64,000 bases of DNA, from positions 1-64,000 of the forward strand of contig NZ_AQVD01000001.1 in NCBI RefSeq assembly GCF_000372425.1, read 5' to 3'. The notes under the pieces were generated by a model, which was given only the letters and a program-made list of their open reading frames with translations, was not told the origin of the DNA and made no database searches. Shown here piece after piece: positions 46,110 to 55,830 of the stretch. The stretch comes from Streptococcus ferus DSM 20646 (GTDB lineage: Bacteria; Bacillota; Bacilli; Lactobacillales; Streptococcaceae). The position numbers were made by a program, and so were the translations under genes. Position 1 is the first letter of the stretch; each line of letters starts with the position of its first letter.

Positions 46110-48908
46110 ATGAAATTAAAAGAAACGCTAAACCTCGGAAAAACATCATTTCCAATGCGGGCAGGACTTCCTAATAAAGAACCGCAGTGGCAAAAAGAAT
46201 GGGAAGCAGCAGATATTTATGGCAAAAGACAGGCTATAAATGCGAATAAGCCGAGCTTCTTTCTGCATGACGGCCCTCCTTATGCCAATGGCAATATTCA
46301 TCTGGGGCATGCCTTAAACAAAGTCTCAAAGGATATCATTATTCGGTCTAAGTCCATGATGGGTTATCGAGCACCTTATGTTCCTGGGTGGGATACACAT
46401 GGTCTGCCGATTGAGCAGGTTCTTTCTAAAAAAGGTGTCAAGCGCAAAGAGATGGATTTAGCTGACTATCTTGACATGTGTCGGGATTATGCGCTTAGTC
46501 AGGTTGATAAACAGCGTGAGGATTTTAAACGTCTAGGTGTTTCGGGGGATTGGGAAAATCCTTATATTACTCTGATGCCGGAATATGAAGCAGCGCAAAT
46601 CCGTGTTTTTGGTACCATGGCTGACAAGGGCTACATTTATCGAGGGGCAAAGCCGGTGTACTGGTCATGGTCTTCTGAATCGGCTCTGGCTGAGGCTGAA
46701 ATTGAGTATCACGATTTAGAATCAACGTCACTATACTACGCTAACCGAGTTAAGGATGGTAAGGGACTTTTAGATACGAACACTTATATTGTCGTCTGGA
46801 CAACAACTCCTTTTACGATTACCGCTTCGCGTGGCTTAACGGTCGGTCCGGATCTTGTTTATGCCCTTGTTAAACCTGCTAACGACGCCCGTCAGTTTCT
46901 TGTAGCGCACGAAATGGTTGCAGACCTGTCTGCACGCTTTGGCTGGGAAAATCCAGAAATTCTCAAGACTTACAAAGGGATTGAACTGGATCGTATTGTG
47001 ACGGAGCACCCATGGGATAAGGATGTCGATGAATTAGTCCTAAATGGTGATCATGTGACCCTTGATTCAGGTACCGGAATTGTCCATACGGCGCCTGGCT
47101 TTGGTGAAGATGACTATAATGTAGGTGTTAAATATGGACTTGATGTGGTTGTTACCGTTAATGAACGCGGTATTATGATGGAAAATGCGGGTCCTGATTT
47201 TGAAGGGCAGTTCTATGATAAGATTACGCCGCTTGTTCAAGAAAAGCTGGGAGATTTGCTCCTTGCTTCAGAAGTCATCAGCCACTCCTATCCATTTGAC
47301 TGGCGGACGAAAAAGCCAATTATCTGGCGCGCTGTTCCTCAGTGGTTTGCTTCCGTTTCAAAATTCCGTCAAGATATCTTGGATGAAATTGATAAAACAG
47401 CCTTCTATCCAGCTTGGGGACGGACACGTCTTTACAATATGATTCGCGATCGTGGTGATTGGGTCATCTCCCGTCAGCGTGCTTGGGGAGTTCCTCTGCC
47501 GATTTTTTACGCTGAAGATGGAACAGCTATCATGACCAAAGAGGTTACAGACCATGTGGCAGACTTGTTCGCAGAACATGGTTCCATTGTTTGGTGGCAG
47601 CGGGATGCCAAAGACCTTCTGCCGGAAGGCTTCAGTCATCCTGCTTCTCCAAACGGGCACTTCACTAAAGAAACCGATATTATGGATGTTTGGTTTGATT
47701 CAGGTTCTTCTTGGAATGGAGTTCTCAATACAAGGGATAATCTAGGTTATCCAGCGGATCTCTATCTTGAGGGTTCTGACCAATACCGTGGTTGGTTTAA
47801 TTCTTCCCTAATCACATCTGTGGCAGTTAATGAAAAAGCGCCTTATAAGGCTGTCTTGTCTCAAGGTTTTGTCCTTGATGGCAAGGGAGAGAAGATGTCT
47901 AAGTCATTGGGGAATACCATTTTACCGAGCGATGTGGAGAAACAGTTTGGCGCGGAGATTTTGCGTCTTTGGGTTATCAGCGTTGACTCCAGCAATGATG
48001 TCCGCGTCTCAATGGATATTCTGGCACAGGTATCAGAAACCTACCGTAAGATCCGCAACACCTTGCGCTTCCTACTGGCCAATACAGCTGATTTTAATCC
48101 TAAAACAGATACTGTCGCTTATGAGGACTTGGCTTCTGCTGATAAATACATGACCATTAAATTCAATCAGTTGGTGAAAACCATTACTCAAGCCTATGAG
48201 GACTATGATTTTATTGCCATTTATAAGGCTGTGGTTAATTTTGTGACGGTAGAATTATCCGCCTTCTATTTAGATTTTGCCAAAGATGTGGTGTATATTG
48301 AAGCTGAGAATTCCTTGGCACGCCGCCAAATGCAGACGGTATTCTATGACATTTTAGTTAAGATTACCAAGCTCTTGACGCCAGTTCTGCCTCATACCAG
48401 CGAGGAAATCTGGTCTTATTTGGAGCATGAAGCAGAGGATTTCGTTCAGCTGGCTGAAATCCCACAGGCTCAGTATTTTGCTGGTCAGGAAGAGATTTTA
48501 GAGACTTGGGGTGCTTTCATGTCACTCCGAGACAAGGTTCAAAAAGCTTTAGAAGAAGCACGCTCCGAAAAAGTGATTGGTAAATCTTTAGAAGCTCATC
48601 TGACAATCTATGCTAACGAAGAAGTAGAGACTCTATTGACAACTCTTGACAGTGATATTGCTCAGCTGCTGATTGTTTCTCAGTTAAGTATCAGCCGAGA
48701 GACTGCTCCAGAAGGAGCACTTGTCTTTGATGATTTTGCACTGACGGTTTCTCGGGCAGAAGGTCAGGTTTGTGAACGCTGCCGCCGTACGGATCCAAGC
48801 GTCGGAAACCATGCCAATCCTCATCTTGCGATGGTCTGTGACCACTGTGCACGTATTTTGGAAGAGCATTTTTCCCAAGCTGTTGCTGAAGGCTTTGAGA
48901 CAAAGTAA
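46110..48908 (+). CDS. ileS: isoleucyl-tRNA synthetase
   Basis: A 932-aa class Ia synthetase. HIGH motif is [10 protein letters not shown], the editing domain has [15 protein letters not shown] and [21 protein letters not shown] is [14 protein letters not shown]. The C-terminal zinc site is [15 protein letters not shown]. The start at 46110 follows aaagga; a longer frame to 46074 would overlap the T-box terminator. Controlled by the T-box upstream. Confidence 0.97.
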   Translation: MKLKETLNLGKTSFPMRAGLPNKEPQWQKEWEAADIYGKRQAINANKPSFFLHDGPPYANGNIHLGHALNKVSKDIIIRSKSMMGYRAPYVPGWDTHGLPIEQVLSKKGVKRKEMDLADYLDMCRDYALSQVDKQREDFKRLGVSGDWENPYITLMPEYEAAQIRVFGTMADKGYIYRGAKPVYWSWSSESALAEAEIEYHDLESTSLYYANRVKDGKGLLDTNTYIVVWTTTPFTITASRGLTVGPDLVYALVKPANDARQFLVAHEMVADLSARFGWENPEILKTYKGIELDRIVTEHPWDKDVDELVLNGDHVTLDSGTGIVHTAPGFGEDDYNVGVKYGLDVVVTVNERGIMMENAGPDFEGQFYDKITPLVQEKLGDLLLASEVISHSYPFDWRTKKPIIWRAVPQWFASVSKFRQDILDEIDKTAFYPAWGRTRLYNMIRDRGDWVISRQRAWGVPLPIFYAEDGTAIMTKEVTDHVADLFAEHGSIVWWQRDAKDLLPEGFSHPASPNGHFTKETDIMDVWFDSGSSWNGVLNTRDNLGYPADLYLEGSDQYRGWFNSSLITSVAVNEKAPYKAVLSQGFVLDGKGEKMSKSLGNTILPSDVEKQFGAEILRLWVISVDSSNDVRVSMDILAQVSETYRKIRNTLRFLLANTADFNPKTDTVAYEDLASADKYMTIKFNQLVKTITQAYEDYDFIAIYKAVVNFVTVELSAFYLDFAKDVVYIEAENSLARRQMQTVFYDILVKITKLLTPVLPHTSEEIWSYLEHEAEDFVQLAEIPQAQYFAGQEEILETWGAFMSLRDKVQKALEEARSEKVIGKSLEAHLTIYANEEVETLLTTLDSDIAQLLIVSQLSISRETAPEGALVFDDFALTVSRAEGQVCERCRRTDPSVGNHANPHLAMVCDHCARILEEHFSQAVAEGFETK

Positions 48909-48929
48909 TCATCACGATTTATTAAGCTA

Positions 48930-48973
48930 AGAAAAAGACCAAAGGGCTATTTAAAAGGGCTCCTTGGTCTTTT
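48930..48973 (+). terminator. ileS terminator
   Basis: aaaaagaccaaagg and ccttggtcttttt pair across a short bulged loop, followed by T. Confidence 0.8.
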
Positions 48974-49013
48974 TGCTTGTAAGACAGTTGGCTTCGCTTG
49001 CTTTTTAAGACTA

Positions 49014-49038
49014 AAAAAACAGCTCAGAGGCTGTTTTT
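49014..49038 (-). terminator. terminator of the DUF1827 gene
   Basis: aaaaacagc and gctgttttt with a short loop; on the minus strand it is followed by T. It faces the ileS terminator. Confidence 0.75.
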
Positions 49039-49052
49039 AGTTATGCGATTGT

Positions 49053-49352
49053 TTACTTAATTGGGATTGACATTTCAATCAATTTGGGTGTGTGGATGGT
49101 TTTGATCTGATCCGGAAGAATGTCTTTTTCGTCAATTCGACGTCTGAAGAAAAATTCACGGATACTTTCTAGTTCGTTATCTTTAATCGCTCGATGCTTA
49201 TTTGAAATCAAGATTTCATAGTGCTTTGGAGCTTGTGAGAAAACAACATCGGTGTTCCCAGCTGAAAAGGTCTCGACAAGGGTTGCGTCGGTATTTTTTA
49301 ATTGTTGCTTGACTAATCGCTGGTGACTGCTGGTCGTGTTTATGAGCCTCAT
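49053..49352 (-). CDS. DUF1827 family protein
   Basis: A 99-aa protein: MRLINTTSSHQRLVKQQLKNTDA at the start and SIREFFFRRRIDEKDILPDQIKT near the end. The family is limited to streptococci and close relatives; function unknown. aggagg lies just before the ATG. Followed by its own terminator. Confidence 0.82.
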   Translation of the reverse strand: MRLINTTSSHQRLVKQQLKNTDATLVETFSAGNTDVVFSQAPKHYEILISNKHRAIKDNELESIREFFFRRRIDEKDILPDQIKTIHTPKLIEMSIPIK

Positions 49353-49406
49353 GATTTTCCTCCTAGATAACTTTAGTAATATTATAGCACTATTTAAAGT
49401 GAAATG

Positions 49407-49868
49407 TTAGTCTAAATTGTCCTTCTTCTGGTCTTTTTGCCAGCTTTCAATACCCCAACGGTGACTGCCGCGCTTGAGCTTAGCCTTGGCTTCCTCAACG
49501 GGGAACCAGGCCAGATGATTAAAATCTTCTAGGGGCTTTCCAATTTTGGTAAAAGAGATCACTTCATAAAGATAGGCAGGGTTATAAAAATAGGTATCTC
49601 TGTGGCTAGAGTAGAAGTATTCATCCGCCTGACCGTAATAATGCCCCACTTGAGCGGAAAAACCAAGTTCTTCCACTAATTCGCGCTCAAGAGCCTGCAG
49701 ATGATCTTCGCCAGCCTCAATCTCACCGCCAGGTAAAAACCAAGCGCCATTAGGGGCCTGAACGAGAATAATCTTGTCCTTAGTTGGGTTGGGGATGACA
49801 GCATAAACACCGTAGCGTTCCTTATAGCTGATGCCGTCTATTTTATCTCCGAATACTGGGTTATTCAT
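49407..49868 (-). CDS. NUDIX hydrolase
   Basis: A 153-aa protein with a full Nudix box GGEIEAGEDHLQALERELVEELGF (positions about 47-70: G..E.......REL.EE.G). It hydrolyses a nucleoside diphosphate linked to another group; the substrate is not readable. It is encoded between clpE and DUF1827 on the same strand, 54 nt from the latter. An agagga SD is present. Confidence 0.87.
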   Translation of the reverse strand: MNNPVFGDKIDGISYKERYGVYAVIPNPTKDKIILVQAPNGAWFLPGGEIEAGEDHLQALERELVEELGFSAQVGHYYGQADEYFYSSHRDTYFYNPAYLYEVISFTKIGKPLEDFNHLAWFPVEEAKAKLKRGSHRWGIESWQKDQKKDNLD

Positions 49869-49961
49869 AGCTGATGTCCTCTGGGAATCTTTTATTGTTA
49901 TATTATACTAAAAATACTGAAAAATACCAGTTCTTGAACTGCTGCGAATGGTGTTCTTGTT

Positions 49962-49987
49962 AAAAAGCTTACAGAATATCTGTAAGC
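49962..49987 (-). terminator. clpE terminator
   Basis: gcttacag/ctgtaagc stem, 5-nt loop; on the minus strand TTTTT follows. Confidence 0.88.
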
Positions 49988-49993
49988 CTTTGG

Positions 49994-52243
49994 TTACTTG
50001 CTTGATGTTTCAACCTTTGCAGCAGACTTGATGCTAATATTCCCTTGGCTGGTCATAACCGCCTTGAGATTTTTTTGATCAGGATGTTCTAAGTAGTAGT
50101 CTGTGATAGCATCCTCAATATGTTCCTGAATAGTGCGGCGCAGCGGGCGAGCCCCCATTTTAGGATCATAACCAAGGTCAACTAACTTTTCTTTAACTTT
50201 AGCCGTCACATCTAGATGAATGCCATTACTTGCCAGACGGTTATTGACATCATCCAGCATAAGGTCAACGATTTTAAGAAGCTCTGTCTTCCCTAAAGCC
50301 TGAAACTCAATAATACCATCAAAACGGTTCATAAATTCTGGGCTAAAGAAGTTTCCAAGTTCTCCCAAAACAGAATGGGTACGGCCTTCACGGCTAGCCC
50401 CAAAGCCAACACTGGCTTCGGCTTTGCCAGTTCCGGCATTTGAGGTCATGATGATAATGGTATCCTTGAAGCTGACTGTGCGCCCTTGTCCATCTGTGAG
50501 GCGGCCGTCATCAAGCACCTGCAAGAACATGTGCATAACATCGGGGTGAGCCTTTTCAACTTCATCTAATAGGATGAGTGAGTAAGGATTTCGGCGAACT
50601 TTTTCAGTTAGCTGACCGGCCTCATCGTAGCCGACATAGCCCGGAGGGGCACCAACTAGTTTGGATACAGCATGTTTTTCCATGTATTCACTCATGTCAA
50701 AGCGAATCATGCTGTCGGCAGAGCCAAAGAGTTCAATGGCTAATTGTTTGGAAAGCTCGGTTTTACCAACGCCTGTCGGACCGACAAAGAGGAAACTGCC
50801 AATAGGACGATTAGGTGTGCCAAGTCCCACTCGGTTCCGGCGGATGGCCTTGGCAATTTTTTCCACGGCATCATCCTGCCCAATAACATGAGACTTGAGA
50901 TCATCAGCGAGGTTAATAAGCTGAGACTGCTCTTTTTCTTTCAGATCGCCGACTGGGATATTTGTCTTTTGTTCAACAATGGCTTCAATGTTTTTCTCAG
51001 TGATAATAGGAATGTCCTGCTCATCAAGATTGGCAGCCTGCATTTCCTTATATTTGGCGATTTGATCTCGGAAGTAGGCGGCTTTTTCGTAGTCCTCGTC
51101 CCGTGTCGCCTGTGCCTTAAGATTTTCAGCCTCAATCAACCGCTGATCGATTTCTTTGGGGTCAACGAAATTAAGGGTTAGATTCATCTTAGAACCAGAT
51201 TCGTCCAGGAGGTCAATGGCCTTGTCGGGAAGGAAGCGGTCTTGGATGTAGCGGTTGGACAGGTTAGCCGCTGCTTCAATGGCCTCATCAGTATACTTAA
51301 CATGATGGTAGTCTTCGTATTTAGGCTGGATACCTTTAAGGATCGTAATCGTTTCTTCAACGCTGGGTTCATCGACCTTAACGGGCTGCATCCGACGTTC
51401 CAAGGCTGCATCTTTTTCGATAATGCGATACTCATTCAGGGTTGTAGCACCTACCAATTGGAGTTCACCGCGGGCAAGAGCAGGCTTCAGAATATTGCCA
51501 GCATCCATATTGCCATCACCGGCATTACCAGCACCGACAATTTCATGAATTTCATCAATGAAAAGGATGACATCCTGACGATTGCGGATTTCTTCCATGA
51601 GTTTTTGCATTCGTTCTTCAAACTGTCCGCGGATACCTGTTCCCTGCACCAGACTGACCACATCTAAGCGGATGACATTGCGGCCCTGCAGTTTCTGAGG
51701 GACATCACCGTCAACAATCTTTTGAGCCAGCCCCTCAACAACAGCTGTCTTGCCGACCCCTGGCTCACCAATAAGAACGGGGTTGTTTTTGGTGCGTCGG
51801 TTGAGAATCTCAATAACGCGGACAATTTCGTCATCACGGCCAATAACAGGGTCAATATTTCCCTGACGGGCTAGGTCAGTCACATTGATACCAAATTCTT
51901 CTAGCAGGCCTTGTGGCTGCTGGGGTGCCTGAGGCTGTCTTGGACGGCCGCCTCCAATGCCTCCAGACCCATTACCGCCCTGTCCGCCGGACTGTGTCTT
52001 AGGAGCATTGGGCAGCTCTTGATTGTTGAAAGCACGGAAGTTGTTTAAGTCACCAAAGAAATCATCAAAGAAAGGATTGATCCCATCTGACGGATTGCCT
52101 AAATTGGCTAAGAAACTATTCTTAGGATCTGTCTTCATAATTTGGTAGCAGTTCTGGCAGAGGTCAACTTGCTTTTGCTGACCGTTAACGTTTGTATATA
52201 AATGTATGGTTGATTCATTTAACTGACAATTTTGACAAAGCAT
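49994..52243 (-). CDS. clpE: ATP-dependent Clp protease ATP-binding subunit ClpE
   Basis: A 749-aa Hsp100 unfoldase. The N-terminal zinc finger CQNC...CQNC (residues 3-35) defines ClpE. A Gly/Gln-rich linker follows (about 85-110), then AAA domain 1 ([13 protein letters not shown]), a UVR-like middle segment ([14 protein letters not shown]), and AAA domain 2 ([14 protein letters not shown]). It partners ClpP for misfolded proteins and CtsR turnover. A CtsR box lies in its leader. Confidence 0.96.
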   Translation of the reverse strand: MLCQNCQLNESTIHLYTNVNGQQKQVDLCQNCYQIMKTDPKNSFLANLGNPSDGINPFFDDFFGDLNNFRAFNNQELPNAPKTQSGGQGGNGSGGIGGGRPRQPQAPQQPQGLLEEFGINVTDLARQGNIDPVIGRDDEIVRVIEILNRRTKNNPVLIGEPGVGKTAVVEGLAQKIVDGDVPQKLQGRNVIRLDVVSLVQGTGIRGQFEERMQKLMEEIRNRQDVILFIDEIHEIVGAGNAGDGNMDAGNILKPALARGELQLVGATTLNEYRIIEKDAALERRMQPVKVDEPSVEETITILKGIQPKYEDYHHVKYTDEAIEAAANLSNRYIQDRFLPDKAIDLLDESGSKMNLTLNFVDPKEIDQRLIEAENLKAQATRDEDYEKAAYFRDQIAKYKEMQAANLDEQDIPIITEKNIEAIVEQKTNIPVGDLKEKEQSQLINLADDLKSHVIGQDDAVEKIAKAIRRNRVGLGTPNRPIGSFLFVGPTGVGKTELSKQLAIELFGSADSMIRFDMSEYMEKHAVSKLVGAPPGYVGYDEAGQLTEKVRRNPYSLILLDEVEKAHPDVMHMFLQVLDDGRLTDGQGRTVSFKDTIIIMTSNAGTGKAEASVGFGASREGRTHSVLGELGNFFSPEFMNRFDGIIEFQALGKTELLKIVDLMLDDVNNRLASNGIHLDVTAKVKEKLVDLGYDPKMGARPLRRTIQEHIEDAITDYYLEHPDQKNLKAVMTSQGNISIKSAAKVETSSK

Positions 52244-52286
52244 ATACTTACCTCGTTTCTCTAGGTTTTAGTCGGCCATTCTTTTA

Positions 52287-52304
52287 TGGTCAATAATGGT
52301 CAAA
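52287..52304. promoter_or_regulatory. CtsR operator of clpE
   Basis: tGGTCAATaaTGGTCAAA, the heptamer direct repeat of CtsR boxes (GGTCAAA spaced by three bases; first copy has one change). It lies just downstream of the minus-strand promoter, where repressor binding would block transcription. Confidence 0.75.
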
Positions 52305-52316
52305 TTTTATAAATCA

Positions 52317-52344
52317 ATTATAACACCTCTGGCAGACAAAGCAA
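52317..52344 (-). promoter_or_regulatory. clpE promoter
   Basis: On the minus strand TTGCTT (52344-52339), 16-bp spacer, TATAAT (52322-52317). Confidence 0.7.
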
Positions 52345-52371
52345 GTAAAAAGATTCTTTCAGAGGAAAAGC

Positions 52372-52399
52372 TTGACATTTTTATAAAATACTATAGAAT
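52372..52399 (+). promoter_or_regulatory. argF promoter
   Basis: TTGACA (52372-52377), 16-bp spacer, TAGAAT (52394-52399). A second TATAAT at 52399 would be spaced 21 bp. Confidence 0.65.
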
Positions 52400-52403
52400 A
52401 TAA

Positions 52404-52417
52404 TGTATATTTATTCA
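52404..52417 (+). promoter_or_regulatory. ARG-box-like operator of argF
   Basis: TGTATATTTATTCA matches the ArgR half-site pair TGAATA/TATTCA with one change. It lies between the -10 box and the SD, a position fit for repression by ArgR/AhrC-type regulators. Confidence 0.55.
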
Positions 52418-52430
52418 TTAGGAGGCCCTT

Positions 52431-53411
52431 ATGTCCCCAACGACATCATTTGTGAAGGAAATTGATTTTAGCAAAGCAGAATTAGAAGAACTGATTGATC
52501 TGTCTCTTCATTTTAAGGCTTTGAAGAAGGATGGTCTTGTTCATAACTATTTGCAAGGTTATAATATCGCTCTGATTTTTGAGAAAAGCTCCACACGAAC
52601 AAGGAGTGCCTTTACCGTTGCCGGTCAGGATTTGGGCATGAATGTGACCTATCTTGGAGCGGGTGAGATCCAGCTAGGTAAGAAAGAATCGGTTGTTGAT
52701 ACGGCTAAAGTGCTGGGCTCTATGTTTGATGGTATTGAATATCGGGGTTTCTCGCAGGAAGACGTTGAGCTGCTGGCGCAGCACGCCGGTGTTCCTGTCT
52801 GGAATGGATTGACGGATACCTGGCATCCAACCCAGATGATTGCTGATTTTATGACCCTAAAAGAGGTTTTTGGCAGTTTAGAAGGTCTGACTCTGGTCTA
52901 TGTCGGGGATGGGCGCAATAATATGGCCAATTCACTTTTGGTAACTTCAGCTATTTTGGGGCTTCATATTAAGATTATCGCTCCTGAATCTCTTCAGCCA
53001 GAAGAAGAAATTGTCGCCCTGGCTAAGCAGCATCAGACGGGCGGAGAGATTACCATCACAGACGATCTTGCTCAGGTAGCAGGTGCCGATATCCTTTATA
53101 CAGATGTTTGGGTTTCTATGGGAGAAGCGGTTAACTTTAAAGAAAGAATTGATTTATTGCTGCCTTATCAGATTAATCAAGGTTTGCTGGAAAAGACCGG
53201 CAATCCCGATGTGATTGTGCTGCACTGTCTGCCAGCCTTTCACGACCTCAACACCCAAATTGGTCGGGAAATCTATGATCAGTATGGTTATGCTGAACTG
53301 GAGATTACAGATGAGGTTTTCCAAAAGTACAGTTCTTATATTTTTCAGGAGGCTGAGAATCGGATGCATTCTATTAAGGCCATTATGTACTACAGTCTGA
53401 AAAATCGTTAA
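52431..53411 (+). CDS. argF: ornithine carbamoyltransferase
   Basis: A 326-aa enzyme making citrulline from ornithine and carbamoyl phosphate. Carbamoyl phosphate site FEKSSTRTR (Ser54-Arg58) and HPTQ; ornithine site [16 protein letters not shown] with the catalytic Cys. The SMG loop argues for ornithine over putrescine. No other arginine gene is adjacent, so it could be the anabolic enzyme (argF) or, less likely, catabolic (arcB). aggagg precedes the ATG. Confidence 0.9.
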   Translation: MSPTTSFVKEIDFSKAELEELIDLSLHFKALKKDGLVHNYLQGYNIALIFEKSSTRTRSAFTVAGQDLGMNVTYLGAGEIQLGKKESVVDTAKVLGSMFDGIEYRGFSQEDVELLAQHAGVPVWNGLTDTWHPTQMIADFMTLKEVFGSLEGLTLVYVGDGRNNMANSLLVTSAILGLHIKIIAPESLQPEEEIVALAKQHQTGGEITITDDLAQVAGADILYTDVWVSMGEAVNFKERIDLLLPYQINQGLLEKTGNPDVIVLHCLPAFHDLNTQIGREIYDQYGYAELEITDEVFQKYSSYIFQEAENRMHSIKAIMYYSLKNR

Positions 53412-53488
53412 TTTTATGCTTTTCTTGTGCCTTTCCTTGCTTTTATGTTAAAATAGAAGAGGTCAATAAACTTTTATAGGAGAACAAG

Positions 53489-53719
53489 ATGGAATCACAT
53501 TTAGTGAGAATCATCAATCGTCTGGAATTAATGGCGACTGATGGCGGTAATTTAAAACGTAATTTTGAACGTGACGGTGTTGTCGTAGCAGAGGTGGCTT
53601 TTAACAATGATCCAGAAAATGGACCGGTGTTTACACTACGTGATGTGGCAGCGCGTGAATCGTATACTTTTGACAGTATCGACTTAATCGCTATGGAAAT
53701 TTATGATTTGCTCTACTAA
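53489..53719 (+). CDS. DUF1797 family protein
   Basis: A 76-aa protein starting MESHLVRIINRLELMA and ending with the acidic SIDLIAMEIYDLLY helix. Such proteins form small dimers in Firmicutes; function unknown. A good aggag SD and its own terminator at 53739. Confidence 0.82.
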   Translation: MESHLVRIINRLELMATDGGNLKRNFERDGVVVAEVAFNNDPENGPVFTLRDVAARESYTFDSIDLIAMEIYDLLY

Positions 53720-53738
53720 CGAGCAGTCACTTCTTTGG

Positions 53739-53764
53739 AGTCAGGCTTAGGCTTGACTTTTTTT
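53739..53764 (+). terminator. terminator of the DUF1797 gene
   Basis: agtcaggc/gcttgact (one G-U), loop ttag, T-run. Confidence 0.85.
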
Positions 53765-53832
53765 CTTGGATGTTTGTATTTTTATTCAATTATATGGTAT
53801 AATACAGCTTATAAGTATAGAGGAGCTTCAAG

Positions 53833-54519
53833 ATGGATTTTTCATTTTTACCTAAATATTGGTCCTATTTTAACTACGGTGTTTTAGTGACCATTATGAT
53901 TTCAGCCTGTGTGGTTTTTTTCGGAACGATTATCGGTGTGCTGGTTGCCCTTGTCAAACGGTCTAATATCAAATTTTTAGACTGGTTGGTCAGTTTTTAT
54001 GTCTGGGTTTTCCGGGGGACACCTATGGTCGTTCAGATTATGATTTCCTTTGCCATCATGCATTTTTCTAATATGCCTATTATTTCAATCGGTGTTTTGG
54101 ATATGGATTTTTCGCGTCTTCTGCCGGGAATCATCGTCCTGTCGCTTAATAGCGGTGCCTATATTTCGGAGACTGTTCGGGCAGGTATTGAGGCTGTTCC
54201 TAAAGGGCAGATTGAGGCAGCTTATTCATTGGGTCTCAAGCCGAGCTATACCATGCGTTATGTAGTACTGCCTCAGGCCTTTAAGAATATTTTGCCAGCC
54301 TTGGGGAATGAATTTATTACCATCATCAAAGATAGTTCACTGTTACAAACCATCGGGGTTATGGAATTGTGGAATGGCGCCCAGTCGGTTGTAACAGCTA
54401 CCTACCTGCCAATCACACCGCTTTTGTTTGGCGCTTTCTATTATTTGATGATTACCACCTTAATGTCCTTTTTACTGAAGTTATTAGAAAAACGGTTTGG
54501 TAAAGGAGAAGTGAGCTGA
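53833..54519 (+). CDS. amino acid ABC transporter permease (HisM/GlnP type)
   Basis: A 228-aa membrane protein with about five helices. The EAA loop reads [44 protein letters not shown] and the ending typical of polar amino acid permeases support the call. The substrate cannot be read. The ATPase follows with a one-base overlap. TATAAT with a TGg extension lies at about 53800. Confidence 0.9.
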   Translation: MDFSFLPKYWSYFNYGVLVTIMISACVVFFGTIIGVLVALVKRSNIKFLDWLVSFYVWVFRGTPMVVQIMISFAIMHFSNMPIISIGVLDMDFSRLLPGIIVLSLNSGAYISETVRAGIEAVPKGQIEAAYSLGLKPSYTMRYVVLPQAFKNILPALGNEFITIIKDSSLLQTIGVMELWNGAQSVVTATYLPITPLLFGAFYYLMITTLMSFLLKLLEKRFGKGEVS

Positions 54520-55253
54520 TGACAGAAACTTTGATTCATATTGAAAATCTTCATAAATCTTTTGGAAACAACCAAGTTCTTCGGGGCATTGATCTGTCGA
54601 TTGTCAAAGGGGAAGTCGTGGTGATTATTGGTCCTTCCGGTTCTGGCAAGTCGACTTTCCTAAGAACCATGAACTTGCTGGAAGTACCGACCGAAGGGAA
54701 GATTACCTTCGAAGGTGTGGACATCACAGATAAGAGTAATGACATCTTCAAAATGCGGGAAAAGATGGGAATGGTTTTCCAGCAGTTTAATCTCTTTCCC
54801 AATATGACGGTTTTAGAAAATATTACCCTATCTCCCATTAAAACGAAGGGACTGTCCAAAGCAGAAGCAGAAGAAAAAGCCTATGCACTTCTAGAAAAAG
54901 TTGGTCTGCGCGATAAGGCGGAGAGCTATCCTCAAAGTCTTTCTGGGGGTCAGCAGCAGCGTATTGCGATTGCTCGGGGGCTGGCAATGGATCCAGATGT
55001 TCTGCTTTTTGATGAGCCGACATCCGCTCTTGACCCAGAGATGGTTGGGGAAGTCCTAGCCGTGATGCAGGATTTGGCCAAATCTGGGATGACCATGGCC
55101 ATCGTCACCCACGAAATGGGCTTTGCGCGTGAAGTAGCAGACCGTGTCATTTTTATGGACGGCGGAGTTATTGTTGAAGAGGGCAGCCCAACTCAAGTTT
55201 TTGAGGAAACGCAAGAAGAACGGACTAAAGATTTCTTAAGTAAAGTGTTGTAA
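54519..55253 (+). CDS. amino acid ABC transporter ATP-binding protein
   Basis: A 244-aa ATPase of the GlnQ/HisP group. Walker [11 protein letters not shown]-loop [12 protein letters not shown], signature LSGGQQQR, Walker [16 protein letters not shown]-loop VTHEMGFA. It pairs with the permease just upstream. No substrate-binding protein gene is present in this operon, so one must be supplied from elsewhere. Confidence 0.93.
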   Translation: MTETLIHIENLHKSFGNNQVLRGIDLSIVKGEVVVIIGPSGSGKSTFLRTMNLLEVPTEGKITFEGVDITDKSNDIFKMREKMGMVFQQFNLFPNMTVLENITLSPIKTKGLSKAEAEEKAYALLEKVGLRDKAESYPQSLSGGQQQRIAIARGLAMDPDVLLFDEPTSALDPEMVGEVLAVMQDLAKSGMTMAIVTHEMGFAREVADRVIFMDGGVIVEEGSPTQVFEETQEERTKDFLSKVL

Positions 55254-55274
55254 AAGCCAATATTGGCTTTTTTT
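55252..55274 (+). terminator. terminator of the amino acid ABC operon
   Basis: aaaagccaa/ttggctttt palindrome with T-run, starting at the stop codon. Confidence 0.8.
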
Positions 55275-55281
55275 GAATTGT

Positions 55282-55310
55282 CTGACAATTTTTTAAAAAG
55301 ATGCTATAAT
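55282..55310 (+). promoter_or_regulatory. feo operon promoter
   Basis: CTGACA (55282-55287), 17-bp spacer, TGc-extended TATAAT (55305-55310). Confidence 0.65.
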
Positions 55311-55350
55311 AGAGGTTACCAATCTTATCAGTAACATTTGAGGAACAATC

Positions 55351-55830
55351 ATGAGATTAGCGTGTATTGAAAAAGATAAAACCTATGAAATTTTAAGTCT
55401 AGACTTCCCTCAGGAAACGGGAAGGCACTTGTCGGACTTGGGCTTGCAAGTGGGTCAAAAGGTCAGACTGGTTTCAAAAAATAAAGATAGTGCCATTATT
55501 ATGGTCAAATCAAGCCGTCTGGCTTTTGATAAGAGTATCTTGGAAAAGATTGACGTCGGTCAGGTTGAACAGGAGGAGGCACCACTGCCCTTATCAGATT
55601 TGCAGGTAGGGCAGTCAGCTCTTATCTACGATATCTTTGCGCCCAAGGCGATCAAGCGTCGCTTAATGGACATGGGAATAACGAAAAAGACGAAAATTTA
55701 CCTTAGGAAGGTGGCGCCGCTGGGTGATCCGATTGAGATAACGCTGCGTGGTTATGAATTAACCCTGCGGAAATCAGAAGCCCAGCTGATTAGTGTTTTA
55801 AAACTGGAAGGAGACTCAGGTGACAATTGA
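55351..55830 (+). CDS. feoA: FeoA, tandem two-domain form
   Basis: A 159-aa protein made of two SH3-like FeoA domains: 1-70 (MRLACIEKDKTYEILSLD) and about 82-156 (LSDLQVGQSALIYDIFAP). Most bacteria have one domain of 75 residues, so this is a fused pair, common in streptococci. It supports ferrous iron uptake by FeoB. tgagga precedes the ATG; it overlaps feoB by 11 bp. Confidence 0.9.
   Translation: MRLACIEKDKTYEILSLDFPQETGRHLSDLGLQVGQKVRLVSKNKDSAIIMVKSSRLAFDKSILEKIDVGQVEQEEAPLPLSDLQVGQSALIYDIFAPKAIKRRLMDMGITKKTKIYLRKVAPLGDPIEITLRGYELTLRKSEAQLISVLKLEGDSGDN

Noticed and set aside
52431..53411. Putrescine carbamoyltransferase
   Set aside because: The DVWVSMG loop is the ornithine type, and no agmatine deiminase or antiporter genes are adjacent.
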